Positions 1-10,449 of a stretch of DNA of 43,026 nucleotides are shown piece by piece; position 1 is the stretch's first letter; every line of letters begins with the position of its first letter. The translations under genes and the position numbers were made by a program. Origin of the DNA: Candidatus Poribacteria bacterium (GTDB lineage: Bacteria; Poribacteria; WGA-4E; WGA-3G); contig JAAXHO010000029.1 of assembly GCA_012270795.1 (NCBI GenBank), positions 1-43,026 on the forward strand. Reading direction: 5' to 3'. The notes below the pieces were generated by a model. The model saw only the letters and a list, made by a program, of their open reading frames with translations, had not been told where the DNA came from and ran no database searches.

Positions 1-6
1 TGCCAG

Positions 7-24
7 AACCCATTTGGGTTTTTT
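7..24 (+). terminator. Short terminator-like hairpin
   Basis: AACCC (7-11), a four-base loop and GGGTT (16-20) are followed by a run of T's. It could end a gene lying left of the window. The stem is only five pairs, so the call is weak. Confidence 0.35.
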
Positions 25-382
25 GACACGGATGAACAACAAGTTTGGTGGTTTCACACTCGGTGTTTTCATAAATAAATGTTTAGGTCGTAAGTTGATG
101 GCATTAAAAGATGTTGTTTATGCATAAATAAACAATACAACATGTTGTATATTATGAATAGTAATTAGCACAAGTCGTAGGTTTACGTATTTTTTCTTAA
201 AGTCTCGCTGATAAGCGGATTTGAGGGGACTGGTCCATAGCGATAGCGTATGGAAGATAAAACACTGGAATAACGACTTTTTAACCCCCTTATATGAAGA
301 TTAATTTATTAATTGGGTAATCCCAATTTTATCCTTGATATGCCAATTTGAGGCAATAAAACCTATTCTGGGTTATTATGTT

Positions 383-536
383 CTCTGTTGTCTGAACCAG
401 GATTTGCAGGATTTACAGATTTTCAGGATTTACCTTATCAAGGACTTTTGATGTGCGTTTACGTTCTTTTTTGGAATAGGATATGATGAGAAAAATCCTG
501 GTAATCTGGTAATCCTGAAAATCCTGGTTCAGACAA
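383..536. repeat. Imperfect inverted repeat of CAGGATTT-like units
   Basis: The left arm (about 388-431) reads TTGTCTGAACCAGGATTT and then near-repeats of CAGGATTT. The right arm (491-536) is its imperfect reverse complement, ending GGTTCAGACAA. Each arm is itself made of 8-9 base iterations, so the unit could fold into a long hairpin. A single arm of the same family recurs at 14861-14893, showing this is a dispersed repeat. It has no coding capacity, so REP/MITE-like is the best description. Confidence 0.65.
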
Positions 537-646
537 AGAACAGGTATACCACCCAATTACTCTAAAAAATTACAAAAATAAGATATTACCCATAGTATTT
601 CTTAATCTTCGTTCAAGGGAGAATGCACCCATCCTAAATTTTATAC

Positions 647-675
647 TTGACATAGCCATATCAAATAAGTACAAT
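647..675 (+). promoter_or_regulatory. Sigma70-type promoter of the giant TPR gene
   Basis: TTGACA (647-652), a 17-base spacer and TACAAT (670-675). The -35 box is perfect and the -10 box has one mismatch. A start near 682 would leave a leader of about 200 bases before the ATG at 883, long enough for post-transcriptional control, though no named riboswitch was recognised. The same -35/spacer/-10 combination occurs upstream of modA. Confidence 0.7.
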
Positions 676-882
676 TACCCATGATACATCATGTTCATTA
701 TCCACCGTGGGAATGTTCAGTTATTCTTTGTTTACACAACATTACGAAATCCTCCAATATCCAAAAAATATGCACCCGTACCTGCACAAAATCGCGTCAT
801 TATAAATAAACAAGACTACCACAGAAACGGTAGTCGTGAAAAAACGAACAAACCCGCTGCATTTTCATAAGAGGATCATTCT

Positions 883-3800
883 ATGTATAGTCGACAGTTC
901 AACATTTATATCGTATTCGCTTTGTGTATGCTTACCTTATCACTAAGTTTCACCGCCTTAAACATTGCACAAGAACCCATTGACGACAAACAGATAATAG
1001 AACGTTACAAGTTGATGCTCAGGAACAAGCCGAAAGAGGGCAGCACTTTTGACCGTCTCTATCAGTTATACTTGGAGGGAGCTGGTTTAGATGCTTTGTT
1101 ATCTGACTATCAAGCGGAAGCAGAAGTAAAACCTGATGACACTAATATTCAACTCATTTTAGGACATATCTACAAACGTCTTAGAAAAGAAACGGATGCA
1201 GTCAATGCGTATAAACGTGCTGTTGAACTTGAACCGAACAGTTACTATCCGCATTTTGCTCTTGGACAAACATACACATTGCTATTGCAACATGAAAATG
1301 CCATCAACGCACTAAAACAGGCTGCAACATTAGCCAAAAACACACAAGACGCAACCCCAGAAGAATTTGCTACAATATACAAATCTCTCGGTAGGGCGTA
1401 CTTCCGCAGAGACCGGATTGATGAAGCAATCAGTGCATGGTCAAAGATCGCCGAACTTAACCCAAATGACATATTTGCACGCACTGAACTTGCAGACCTA
1501 TTCATAGAACAGGAACTCTACCAACAAGCAATAGAACAGCATGAAGCAATTATGAAACTCAAAAAAGACGATCCTTACCAAATATGCTTGAGTCACCGTG
1601 AAATTGGTAATATACATGAAGCACAAGGGGATTATCAAAAAGCTATACAAAGTTATGATGGTGCACTCACATTGACTGCCCCAGGGAACTGGTTGCGAAA
1701 AGACCTTCAACACCGAATCATCGGTATTTTCGCTGCTGATAGTGATTGGCAAGGACTAATCCGATATTACCAACAAAAACTTGAAAAAACACCAAATGAG
1801 CCGGAACTACTTGGACTACTGGCAGCAGCATATATCGAAAATCAGCAGCTGGATGAAGGAATAAAAGGTTATAGGAAAGGTTTAGAATTAGCTCCGACAG
1901 ACACGAATCTAAGACTCGATCTTATCGCAGCACTCCGTAACGATGAACAATTTGCAGAAGCCGCAGTTGAATATGAGGTCATCCGCCAACAAGACCCTGA
2001 CGATTTCGGTATCTATCGCGAACTCGGTGAATTGTACATACAGTTGGAGGATGAAGAAAAAGCAAGGTCAATATATCAACAGATGCTAGATCGTGATCCG
2101 AATAATGCAAGCACACATCTCATCCTCGCTGAAATCTATACAGGTAATGAATGGATTGAAGATGCAACTAAGGCATATCAAAAGGCAATTTCCCTTGCAC
2201 CCAACAACCTTGACTATATTGAGTATTTTGGAGAGTTCTATCTTCGTCAAGGCAGTCGCGACAAAGCAATAGAAACATGGAACTTGATGGTGGCAGACAG
2301 CAAGGGAATCGCTGAAAACTACAACCGATTGGCAAAACTACTTAGCTCAAAGAACTTCCATACAGAAGCAATCGCAGCAAGTCAAAAAGTAGTTGAACTC
2401 ATGCCAGATGTCTATGAATATCGTAAGGTGCTGGCGCAGCGACTCATGAAGCATAGAGACTTTGATGCAGCACAAATCCAATTTGCTGAGGCAGCGAAAA
2501 TCGCACCAAACACATTCTTTGCTGAGGAAATGGACGATCAGCGAATTGAACTATACCGCAGACAAGGCACCCTTGTAGAGAAAATCGAAACACTGGAAAC
2601 AGACCTTGAAAAATCGGGACAATCATATACCGAAATCTTTGCACAGCAGAAAAGGCTTGCTAAGATGTATCTGAAATTAGGCAATATCACTTATGCACTG
2701 GAAGTTACTCTAAAAGCAAAAGAACTTAAACCTGATGATGTGGTTGTCAACCGATGGCTTGCAGACGTATATATAAAACAAAACAGACTTGATGATGCAA
2801 ATGCTGTCTACATGCATCTCATTCAAGTTGACAGCGCGAATGCACGTGAATACTGGACAAATATAACCCATTTACATCTCAATGTAATGGACTTTGACGC
2901 TGCTACTGAAGCAGCAAAACAGGTAATTGCAAATAGTCCACGCAACCCAGAAGGATATCAGTTACTTGCCGAAATTTCAAAGCAACAAGCAAAATATGAT
3001 AGTGCAATTGATAACCTAAAACAAGCAATTCGATTGCGTCCAGATGCGATAAATATACGGACAGAATTAGCAGAAACTTACAAGTTTGCCGACAAACCCC
3101 GACAAGCACTTGCACAGTATTGGCGTTGCTGGGAATTGTGCGATACTGTCAACGATAAAATCAGTTTTGTCAAACCCATATCCGAAACATATTACGATTT
3201 AGGACAGAGCCGCGAATTCAAGGAAAAACTAAAACAACTCTCAAAATCCAATCCCTCTGATACTGCTCCTGTTCTGGCACTTGCAGAACTACACCGAATG
3301 GAAGGTGATCTACCCAGTGCAAGATTCCAACTTGCACGCGCGTTAGACAAACAACGCAATGATCCAAACCTCTTGTCTCAACTTGTCAGTATCAGTCTCA
3401 ATCTTGGCGATAACCAAGATGCATTATCTTATCAAGAACGACTTGTAAAAGCACATCCTGACCCAACACATCAAAGACGACTCGGTGAACTGTTGTTTGA
3501 CGCAGGACGCGAACAGGAAGCTATTCAAGCATGGACAAAACTCCTACACGCAAAAAACCAATCGCTTGAAGCTGAAGTGAAACTGGCAATCTTGCTCATT
3601 CAACACGGGCACCTAAACGAGGCTATCCTTGTCCTTGACAGAGCAGCTGAAAAAATAACGGGCAAAGATGCGCATTTGACACGCTTCCAACTCGGCACGG
3701 TCTTCGTATCAATGAATGAATTTGATCGCGCTCAATCACATTTCAAACATATTTTAAATATGCAAAAACCCCCCCGAAAGCGGAAGCTCTACTCATACAA

Positions 3801-6800
3801 AAAGACGTTTTCAAGCATATATTACGATAAATTTGACATTGCCAGGTATTTTCTATATGACATACAAGACCAATCATATCGTGGTAGAAACGTCCAGGCA
3901 TGGAAACCGAGTAACTTTGATGAAGCGCAAGCAGGCGCACTCGTACATTTGATGACTATATCTCAGTACCAAGGAAAACTAAATCAGTTCATCCAAAACT
4001 ATGAAAAACAGATAGAAAATAACCCAAAGGACATCAAAACGCTTGAAATTTTAGCACAAATTTATACTTTGACCGAGAACACTGAGAAAACAGAAAAAAC
4101 TCTTGAACAATTGATTGCAGCTTCTCCAAACGATTCAACCTATCAATCCATCCAATTTAACAGGGCATTAAGAAAGAAATCTTCTCCTGAAACTTTAGAA
4201 AATTATCTAAGCAAGTTCCCTGAAATGGATGAAGAAAAACGACTATTGTATGATTTACAATACATAAATAGACTTTATCTTGACGGTAAAAAGACTGAAG
4301 CGGAAAAACTCATACGCAAATATGAAGATATAAAGGTGATGGATCTTGACGTTATTGAAGAACTCATTGAGACATTGGCATTAATGATGAAGCCTGAAAT
4401 TGCAGAAAGAGTATTAGATAGAGTACCACTACCAACACAATCCCAGCAATCACAATATAGATATCTTTATAATGATATTACCAATACATACCTAAACCTT
4501 GAACAATATGAGAAAGCAATGGATCTCTTCTGGACTTACTGCACACGGACCCAACCTCAATTGACGAACATACGTCGTATGGCTTCACTAACAACCAGTT
4601 CCTCACCAAGTAGTTCCTCATTGCAGGTGATTTTTCCCGCACGAACTGTTTATTTTGAAGGAAGTAGGTTGGGATATTTGAAAACCTTTTCACGACAACT
4701 ATGGTTCAAAAATCAACATGAAGCTTTGTTTACAAAGTTAAAGACTACTTTTGATGCATCAGAGGGTAGAGATAGAATCTTCCCTGGATTAGCACTCAGT
4801 TACTGCTATTGGTGGAATGGTGAACGCGAAAAAGCACAAGAGATTCTTGTTTCGCTGCAGAAAGAGTTCCCGAATGACCTTTCACTCAAACTTAACACAG
4901 TCTTCATCTCTATTCAAACTGGACAAAATGCTGGAACTTTCAAATTGCTTGAGGAGCTTTCAAACACCGACCCAAGCAATCGAAACCATTATTACAACCT
5001 GATCCTAAAGTTAGCAATAAAATCCGGTAACACTGTCGTCGTGAGAGATTTAATAACAAATCTGTTGAAAACGCCAAGTAGTGCGCGTGAACTTTATTCA
5101 ATTTCCAAGCAACTGCAAAATGCTGGATACATTCAACATGCTTCTGCTATTATGAATAAAGGCATGAACTTAGCTATGGGGGTTCAAGATCCGAATTTCC
5201 TTATGGATGTAAGTGAGTTGTTAGAGGATCTTGGAAGAGGACAGCATGCCGCTCAAATCGCAGAACGCGCACTCCGTTTTGCAAATAAACGTGACCGATA
5301 CGGTAGAACTATATCTATTTGGAAGCGACAACAAGCAACCCACCTAACAAGTCAAACTAATTCCAAAAAAGAACGAGAAACTTTACTGATTGAAGCAGCA
5401 AAAAAGAACCCAAACTCTTATAGAGCTCAACTGAACTTAGCAGATTTCTATCACGGGAAAGATCAGATAGACAAGGCTTCAGCTGCATTCAAAAAAGCAC
5501 TTGAATTAAGACCGACTGATGCCTCTACTCGAAAACGTTTCGCTGATCTTCTGTTTCAAAGCGGAAGATATGATGAAGCCGTTACAGAGTATACGAGACT
5601 GCTCAAAGATAACCCAAATTCACTCGCTTACGATACTTGGGATACAATCGAATGCTTTTTTAAAGCTGAAAAAGATGACGAACTCATCTCACTCGCGAAA
5701 GGCATGATCTCTCCTTCTATCGGACGGGACTATAATAACGATTTAGCACGTGATGTCGCATACGAACTCAGAGATTTAAACAGACACACTGAAGCTATTG
5801 AGATTTATGACATACTTATTCAAGCACAACCTACGGATCCATATTATCATCGCAACAAGGCTGGGGCTTATGCACAATTAAATGAATATGATAAGGCTAT
5901 TCAAATATTACGCGATGCCTTAGATATAGATGATGAATACTCTTTGATAATTACCATAGATATGTTGATCCGTTACTACAAATCCCTTGGAAAACTCAAT
6001 GAGTTGATTACAGAGTTTGAAGATAAGCTTGCAAGAAAACCGAATGATAATAATTTGCGTTTTTTTCTTGCTAAAATGAAAATCGCTGAAAATGACCTAA
6101 AAGGTGCAGAGGAACTTACTTCCCAAATGCTAAATGAGGAGCCTATTAATACAAACTACCTTAATAGAATAGCTGAGGCATACCGTCTTACTGATGCAAG
6201 GGAAAGAGAACAACACATCCTTGAAAAAATTGTTCAAAAACGGAAAGGTTACTGGCACACCTATCGTAGACTCGGCATGATCTACGCACTAAAAGGTGAG
6301 ACGGAAAAAGCACAAGACGCATACAGAAAAATGGCAAGACTCAGGATTCGAAGTGGCAATTGGATGGATTCTATAAATGTCGCTTCAATATTTATACAAG
6401 AGCAGATGTGGGAGGAAGCTGAACCGCTATTAACTGAAATCATCAATGACCAATCAGTTCAATCACACCACAGAAGAGAAGCAGAAGAAAAGTTGGTTTC
6501 AATTAAGAAACGACAGAAGGATCTATCTAAAACGACCCAACTCAAAGATAGAATTAGGGAAATGGACATTGGGACATTGCGCACATTAGCAAAAGATTTC
6601 GTTCGACGTGGTGAGAAACAAAATGCTCTACTTATCTACACACATCTTGAAGAAGTCATACCTGAAGACTTCGAATCCCGCGCACAACTCGCTACACTTT
6701 ACACTGCACAAAACCAACATGAAAAAGCTGTCAAAACTTGGGAAACACTACTTGCAGAGGATCCAAACAACACAAAGTTTCAAGATGGACTTGTCAACAC

Positions 6801-9800
6801 ATATCAAAAAGCTGGAAAAATTGACAAAGCTCTTGAAACCACACAGCAATTCATTGATGAGGATATTGACAATCCTATCAACTATGAACGCAAAGCAAAA
6901 CTCTATGCAGTTAATGATGAGATAGATAAGGCAATTGCTTCCTACCAAACAGCAATTGAACTTGCACCGGGAAACGTAAAACGCTATAAAGATTTGGCTG
7001 CACTGTATATTCGCAAAGACGACAAAGACGCTGCCAAAATGGCATTCCAAGAAGCATTACGATTCACCGGACAAGAATATGAACGGCAGAGAATCCAAAA
7101 AGAAATTTTGAAACTATCTGGATCTAAAGAAAAGATTGAGGAAACAGTGCAAAAAGCTGCGGATGCAGGTACAATAACTTTTGACATGCAAAAAGAACGT
7201 GCTAAAACGTTCAAAGATAACGGTAAACTTACAGAAGCTGGCACCGCTTATGAAAAAGCTCTTGAGATGACTTCCGATAGTTATGAGCGTAGAAGAATAT
7301 ATGAGCAATTGCTGGAGATTTACCCTAAAATCGGGAATGACGAAGCAGCCTTAAAAGCACATGACGAACTCGCTTTTTCTGTATATATTGCAAATTCTGC
7401 TCCGTTGGCACGCGATAGATTGATCAGGGCATACAAAAATATCAATAAGCTTGATGTCCTAACCTCTATCTTCAAAACAAGGCTTGACAACGATCCGGAT
7501 AGTATAGTCAATTTAGAAATGCTCGCTACGATATACAACAGCACAGAGCAATTTGGGAAAGCGGCTGAAACTTATAAAGCACTCAGCGAACTACAACCCA
7601 GCGGCGTGATGTATTATTACAAAGCTGCAGCAGCATATAATAGAGATGGACAAACTGAGTTAGCAAGAGAGATGTTAAAACAAGGTGAAAGTGATCTTTT
7701 TGTCAGTAATAATAATGATAGTAGATATTTTCTGGAGGACCTCGGCAATATCTGTTATGATGGAAAACTTTATGACGCGGCTATTAAATTAGCTGATGCT
7801 GCAATCGCTGAAAGTGCTAATTCCCGCGTACACGGTTTTGGAATAACGGGTGAATATGCTTATAAACTACTTGCCAAAAGTTACTATGCCGCAAAAAGGT
7901 ACGAAGAAGCTGTCTATACCTATCAGCAAGTCCTTAACATGGCTGATTATTCTTGGGATAGAGATGATGCAAGAAGGAAAATAGAAAGCGCATCAAGACT
8001 TGGAAACCTTTATGAAAAACAGATACCAAAACTTTTGAAGAAGGTCCAGGAATATCCCAATGATCCAGATGCACGTCTTAACCTTGCACAAACATGCGAG
8101 AAAGCCAATAAACATAACGATGCTATTACACATTATGCAGCACTTAGTCAACTCCAACCCGATAATGTTCAATGGCACAAAAAAATTGGATCGCTGTATC
8201 TGCAAATGCCACCTGAAAAACGTGAGACAGGTGAAGTCAGAAAGAGTAACGCACTTACTCTGAAAGGAAATGGTAGTTTCGTTGAAGTGCCTCCCAGTGA
8301 GTCTTTAGACAGCATAACGGATCAGGTGACGGTGTCGGCATGGATATACCCAACCAGTTTTCCAAACAACTATGTCCGTATCGTTTTTAAAAGTGATGAG
8401 AAGAGACAAAATTATCGACAACGTAGTTATATCCTTGTCATCAGGCAAGATGGGAAACTCAAAATTAATGCATCACCTAAAGCAGAAGGATATGCATCCC
8501 TTTATTCTGCACCGAATCTCATAAAACTAAATACATGGACTCACATCGCAGGTGTCATCAATGCAAAGCAGGATTACATGAAGGTATTTGTTAATGGGCT
8601 TGAAGTCGGTAATAGACATTTTAATGGACAAGATAGTTTAATGCAAACTCAACTGCCACTTCGTATAGGAGCAACCCATGTGACTGCCGAAGTAGAAACG
8701 TCCTTATTTATCGGACAGATTGATGAAGTGCGTATCTGGAATATCGCACGAATACAGCAAGAAATCCTGACTGATATGAACCACGAACTGAACGGCAATG
8801 AACAAGGATTAGTGGCATATTGGAAATTTGACGGTGAAACCAATGGAATAACACTTGATTCTACTGACAACAAGAATCATGGAACACTAATCGGTGATGC
8901 CAGTATTACCCCTTATGTGAGAGATGTCTTTGAGAGTACCAAGGCTTCTCATTTTACTAAAGCTGCCGTTGCGTTCAATAAAGCTATTGAACTCGATCCA
9001 ACCTCCTATGAATTATACAGGTCATTAGTAGAATCCTATACTAAACTTGGACAGATTTCTAATGCAGAGAAAGTCTATATTCGTGCCTTGGATGCGCCCC
9101 TGACACAGGATAACCACAATGATGCAATTAAAGCCTTATGGGCATTTTACTCAAATACGGAAAATCAGAACAATGGTATTGCCAAACTTGAAGAACTTCA
9201 GCAGAAAATAAAAAACAATGCTGCCCTATACGAACTATTAGGCGATGCTTATGAAAAAGCAGGTGAACCAGAGAAAGCCAAAAACGCTTACACACAGTGG
9301 GTAGAGTTACGACAACGACAAGTAAATCAGCAAGGTTCTGCAAGTACCTATAGAGATTTTGCTCGTGAAATCCTTGATAAAGGTATTTTACCTGAAGCAG
9401 CAATTAAAAATGCAAAACTTGCAGCACAACTTGACAACTCCTCAGAAAATGTATTAACTTTGGGTTATGTCTACCTCGTTATCGGACAGAAGCCAGAAGC
9501 ACTTGAGCAGTTCAAAAAAGGACTCTTGAACTTGTCATCAGGAACTTTTCAACGCAAATTCTTCGGTTGGCTTTCTGATTACGGCAACAATACAGACGAT
9601 AAAGAGGCTTATGTTGCCTTATTAACCGAGCTTGTTAACACTATCTCCAATAATGTTATTGCCCAACTCAATCTCAATCTACTGCTGGCAGAATACTGCT
9701 TAAAAAATGACATGCAGGAGAAGTATAAAGAGACTATTCGAAATACTGGATTTATTGTTGAAGACTTCTGGTTACATCTCGGTCCTTTTGATAATAACAA

Positions 9801-10251
9801 TACAAACGGATTGAATATAGTTTTTATCCAAGAAGAAGCAACAGAGATGGATCTAAATGCAAAGTATGATGGGAAAAATGGTGAAATAAGTTGGAAGCAA
9901 CTTAACGACGACGATTTAAACGCTTTTATCAATCTCGGTGAAGGTTTAGATAACTGTGTCGGTTATGCCTTTACTACCATCACTTCACCTGATGACAGGG
10001 AAGTACAATTCCGTTTTGATAGTGATGATCAAGGAAAAGTCTGGTTGAATGGCAAAGAGGTTTTTGTGAATACGCGAACTTTTGCTGCATCTATAGACAG
10101 ACTGGTTAATCCTGTAAATCTCAAAAAAGGCAGAAACAGCGTCCTTGTCAAAGTAAACGAAAATACGGGTGGATGGGGATTCTACCTACGTGTTACTGAC
10201 CAAGACGGCAATCCTTTTGATGATTTAGTTTTCTCACCTCCAGAGTATTAA
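883..10251 (+). CDS. Giant exported TPR protein with embedded LamG domain
   Basis: This 3122-residue protein starts with a signal-peptide-like N-terminus (charged start, hydrophobic residues about 8-28). Most of its length is degenerate tetratricopeptide repeats, seen as recurring A..Y..A(I/L)..P patterns (for example AVNAYKRAVELEPNS). About residues 2460-2665 form a LamG/concanavalin-like domain (VTVSAWIYPTSFP, then IDEVRIWN and LVAYWKFD). TPRs resume after it. The last 170 residues (2955-3122) look like a carbohydrate-binding-type beta domain with FDSDDQGKVWLNGKEV and WGFYLRVTD. Known TPRs are protein-binding scaffolds and LamG modules bind glycans or proteins, so an exported or surface interaction role is inferred. 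AGAGGA lies eight bases before the ATG. No enzyme motif was seen. It is monocistronic: the downstream neighbour coaE is separated by an inverted repeat. Confidence 0.9.
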   Translation: MYSRQFNIYIVFALCMLTLSLSFTALNIAQEPIDDKQIIERYKLMLRNKPKEGSTFDRLYQLYLEGAGLDALLSDYQAEAEVKPDDTNIQLILGHIYKRLRKETDAVNAYKRAVELEPNSYYPHFALGQTYTLLLQHENAINALKQAATLAKNTQDATPEEFATIYKSLGRAYFRRDRIDEAISAWSKIAELNPNDIFARTELADLFIEQELYQQAIEQHEAIMKLKKDDPYQICLSHREIGNIHEAQGDYQKAIQSYDGALTLTAPGNWLRKDLQHRIIGIFAADSDWQGLIRYYQQKLEKTPNEPELLGLLAAAYIENQQLDEGIKGYRKGLELAPTDTNLRLDLIAALRNDEQFAEAAVEYEVIRQQDPDDFGIYRELGELYIQLEDEEKARSIYQQMLDRDPNNASTHLILAEIYTGNEWIEDATKAYQKAISLAPNNLDYIEYFGEFYLRQGSRDKAIETWNLMVADSKGIAENYNRLAKLLSSKNFHTEAIAASQKVVELMPDVYEYRKVLAQRLMKHRDFDAAQIQFAEAAKIAPNTFFAEEMDDQRIELYRRQGTLVEKIETLETDLEKSGQSYTEIFAQQKRLAKMYLKLGNITYALEVTLKAKELKPDDVVVNRWLADVYIKQNRLDDANAVYMHLIQVDSANAREYWTNITHLHLNVMDFDAATEAAKQVIANSPRNPEGYQLLAEISKQQAKYDSAIDNLKQAIRLRPDAINIRTELAETYKFADKPRQALAQYWRCWELCDTVNDKISFVKPISETYYDLGQSREFKEKLKQLSKSNPSDTAPVLALAELHRMEGDLPSARFQLARALDKQRNDPNLLSQLVSISLNLGDNQDALSYQERLVKAHPDPTHQRRLGELLFDAGREQEAIQAWTKLLHAKNQSLEAEVKLAILLIQHGHLNEAILVLDRAAEKITGKDAHLTRFQLGTVFVSMNEFDRAQSHFKHILNMQKPPRKRKLYSYKKTFSSIYYDKFDIARYFLYDIQDQSYRGRNVQAWKPSNFDEAQAGALVHLMTISQYQGKLNQFIQNYEKQIENNPKDIKTLEILAQIYTLTENTEKTEKTLEQLIAASPNDSTYQSIQFNRALRKKSSPETLENYLSKFPEMDEEKRLLYDLQYINRLYLDGKKTEAEKLIRKYEDIKVMDLDVIEELIETLALMMKPEIAERVLDRVPLPTQSQQSQYRYLYNDITNTYLNLEQYEKAMDLFWTYCTRTQPQLTNIRRMASLTTSSSPSSSSLQVIFPARTVYFEGSRLGYLKTFSRQLWFKNQHEALFTKLKTTFDASEGRDRIFPGLALSYCYWWNGEREKAQEILVSLQKEFPNDLSLKLNTVFISIQTGQNAGTFKLLEELSNTDPSNRNHYYNLILKLAIKSGNTVVVRDLITNLLKTPSSARELYSISKQLQNAGYIQHASAIMNKGMNLAMGVQDPNFLMDVSELLEDLGRGQHAAQIAERALRFANKRDRYGRTISIWKRQQATHLTSQTNSKKERETLLIEAAKKNPNSYRAQLNLADFYHGKDQIDKASAAFKKALELRPTDASTRKRFADLLFQSGRYDEAVTEYTRLLKDNPNSLAYDTWDTIECFFKAEKDDELISLAKGMISPSIGRDYNNDLARDVAYELRDLNRHTEAIEIYDILIQAQPTDPYYHRNKAGAYAQLNEYDKAIQILRDALDIDDEYSLIITIDMLIRYYKSLGKLNELITEFEDKLARKPNDNNLRFFLAKMKIAENDLKGAEELTSQMLNEEPINTNYLNRIAEAYRLTDAREREQHILEKIVQKRKGYWHTYRRLGMIYALKGETEKAQDAYRKMARLRIRSGNWMDSINVASIFIQEQMWEEAEPLLTEIINDQSVQSHHRREAEEKLVSIKKRQKDLSKTTQLKDRIREMDIGTLRTLAKDFVRRGEKQNALLIYTHLEEVIPEDFESRAQLATLYTAQNQHEKAVKTWETLLAEDPNNTKFQDGLVNTYQKAGKIDKALETTQQFIDEDIDNPINYERKAKLYAVNDEIDKAIASYQTAIELAPGNVKRYKDLAALYIRKDDKDAAKMAFQEALRFTGQEYERQRIQKEILKLSGSKEKIEETVQKAADAGTITFDMQKERAKTFKDNGKLTEAGTAYEKALEMTSDSYERRRIYEQLLEIYPKIGNDEAALKAHDELAFSVYIANSAPLARDRLIRAYKNINKLDVLTSIFKTRLDNDPDSIVNLEMLATIYNSTEQFGKAAETYKALSELQPSGVMYYYKAAAAYNRDGQTELAREMLKQGESDLFVSNNNDSRYFLEDLGNICYDGKLYDAAIKLADAAIAESANSRVHGFGITGEYAYKLLAKSYYAAKRYEEAVYTYQQVLNMADYSWDRDDARRKIESASRLGNLYEKQIPKLLKKVQEYPNDPDARLNLAQTCEKANKHNDAITHYAALSQLQPDNVQWHKKIGSLYLQMPPEKRETGEVRKSNALTLKGNGSFVEVPPSESLDSITDQVTVSAWIYPTSFPNNYVRIVFKSDEKRQNYRQRSYILVIRQDGKLKINASPKAEGYASLYSAPNLIKLNTWTHIAGVINAKQDYMKVFVNGLEVGNRHFNGQDSLMQTQLPLRIGATHVTAEVETSLFIGQIDEVRIWNIARIQQEILTDMNHELNGNEQGLVAYWKFDGETNGITLDSTDNKNHGTLIGDASITPYVRDVFESTKASHFTKAAVAFNKAIELDPTSYELYRSLVESYTKLGQISNAEKVYIRALDAPLTQDNHNDAIKALWAFYSNTENQNNGIAKLEELQQKIKNNAALYELLGDAYEKAGEPEKAKNAYTQWVELRQRQVNQQGSASTYRDFAREILDKGILPEAAIKNAKLAAQLDNSSENVLTLGYVYLVIGQKPEALEQFKKGLLNLSSGTFQRKFFGWLSDYGNNTDDKEAYVALLTELVNTISNNVIAQLNLNLLLAEYCLKNDMQEKYKETIRNTGFIVEDFWLHLGPFDNNNTNGLNIVFIQEEATEMDLNAKYDGKNGEISWKQLNDDDLNAFINLGEGLDNCVGYAFTTITSPDDREVQFRFDSDDQGKVWLNGKEVFVNTRTFAASIDRLVNPVNLKKGRNSVLVKVNENTGGWGFYLRVTDQDGNPFDDLVFSPPEY

Positions 10252-10287
10252 TAGTTCAATTATTTAACCCAAGTTGCTACCTATTAT

Positions 10288-10387
10288 TTGTTGGAGGGGT
10301 TTCTAACCCCGATTGATAACAAAAAACATGACACAACGAATTTTGATGCGGCTTGTCATAAATCGGGGTTAGAAACCCCTCCAACAA
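10288..10387. repeat. Inverted repeat with 27-base perfect arms
   Basis: Arms 10288-10314 and 10361-10387 are exact reverse complements (core GGAGGGGTTTCTAACCCCGA) with a 46-base loop. The element fills most of the gap between the TPR gene and coaE. It could act as a transcription barrier after the TPR gene, but it lacks a T tract. It belongs to the same class of gene-end palindromes as 13326-13411, with a different sequence. Confidence 0.85.
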
Positions 10388-10449
10388 GAGTATTCTAAAG
10401 TAGGTGGCACCTTAGGTTATTTAGTGAATTGCTCTTGTCTTTAATACCT

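Larger units (their letters stand above)
1..882. other. Non-coding region upstream of the giant TPR gene
   Basis: No convincing gene is seen in these 882 bases. The stretch holds a small terminator-like hairpin (AACCC-ATTT-GGGTT followed by T's, 7-24), a second hairpin AATTGGG-TAAT-CCCAATT (311-328), an imperfect inverted repeat built from CAGGATTT-like units (about 383-536) and a strong sigma70-type promoter (647-675). The rest is AT-rich sequence with no recognisable feature. Confidence 0.6.

Noticed and set aside
1-882. tRNA or other structured RNA gene in the first 880 bases
   Set aside because: Several hairpins occur, but no cloverleaf or known RNA motif could be built from them.
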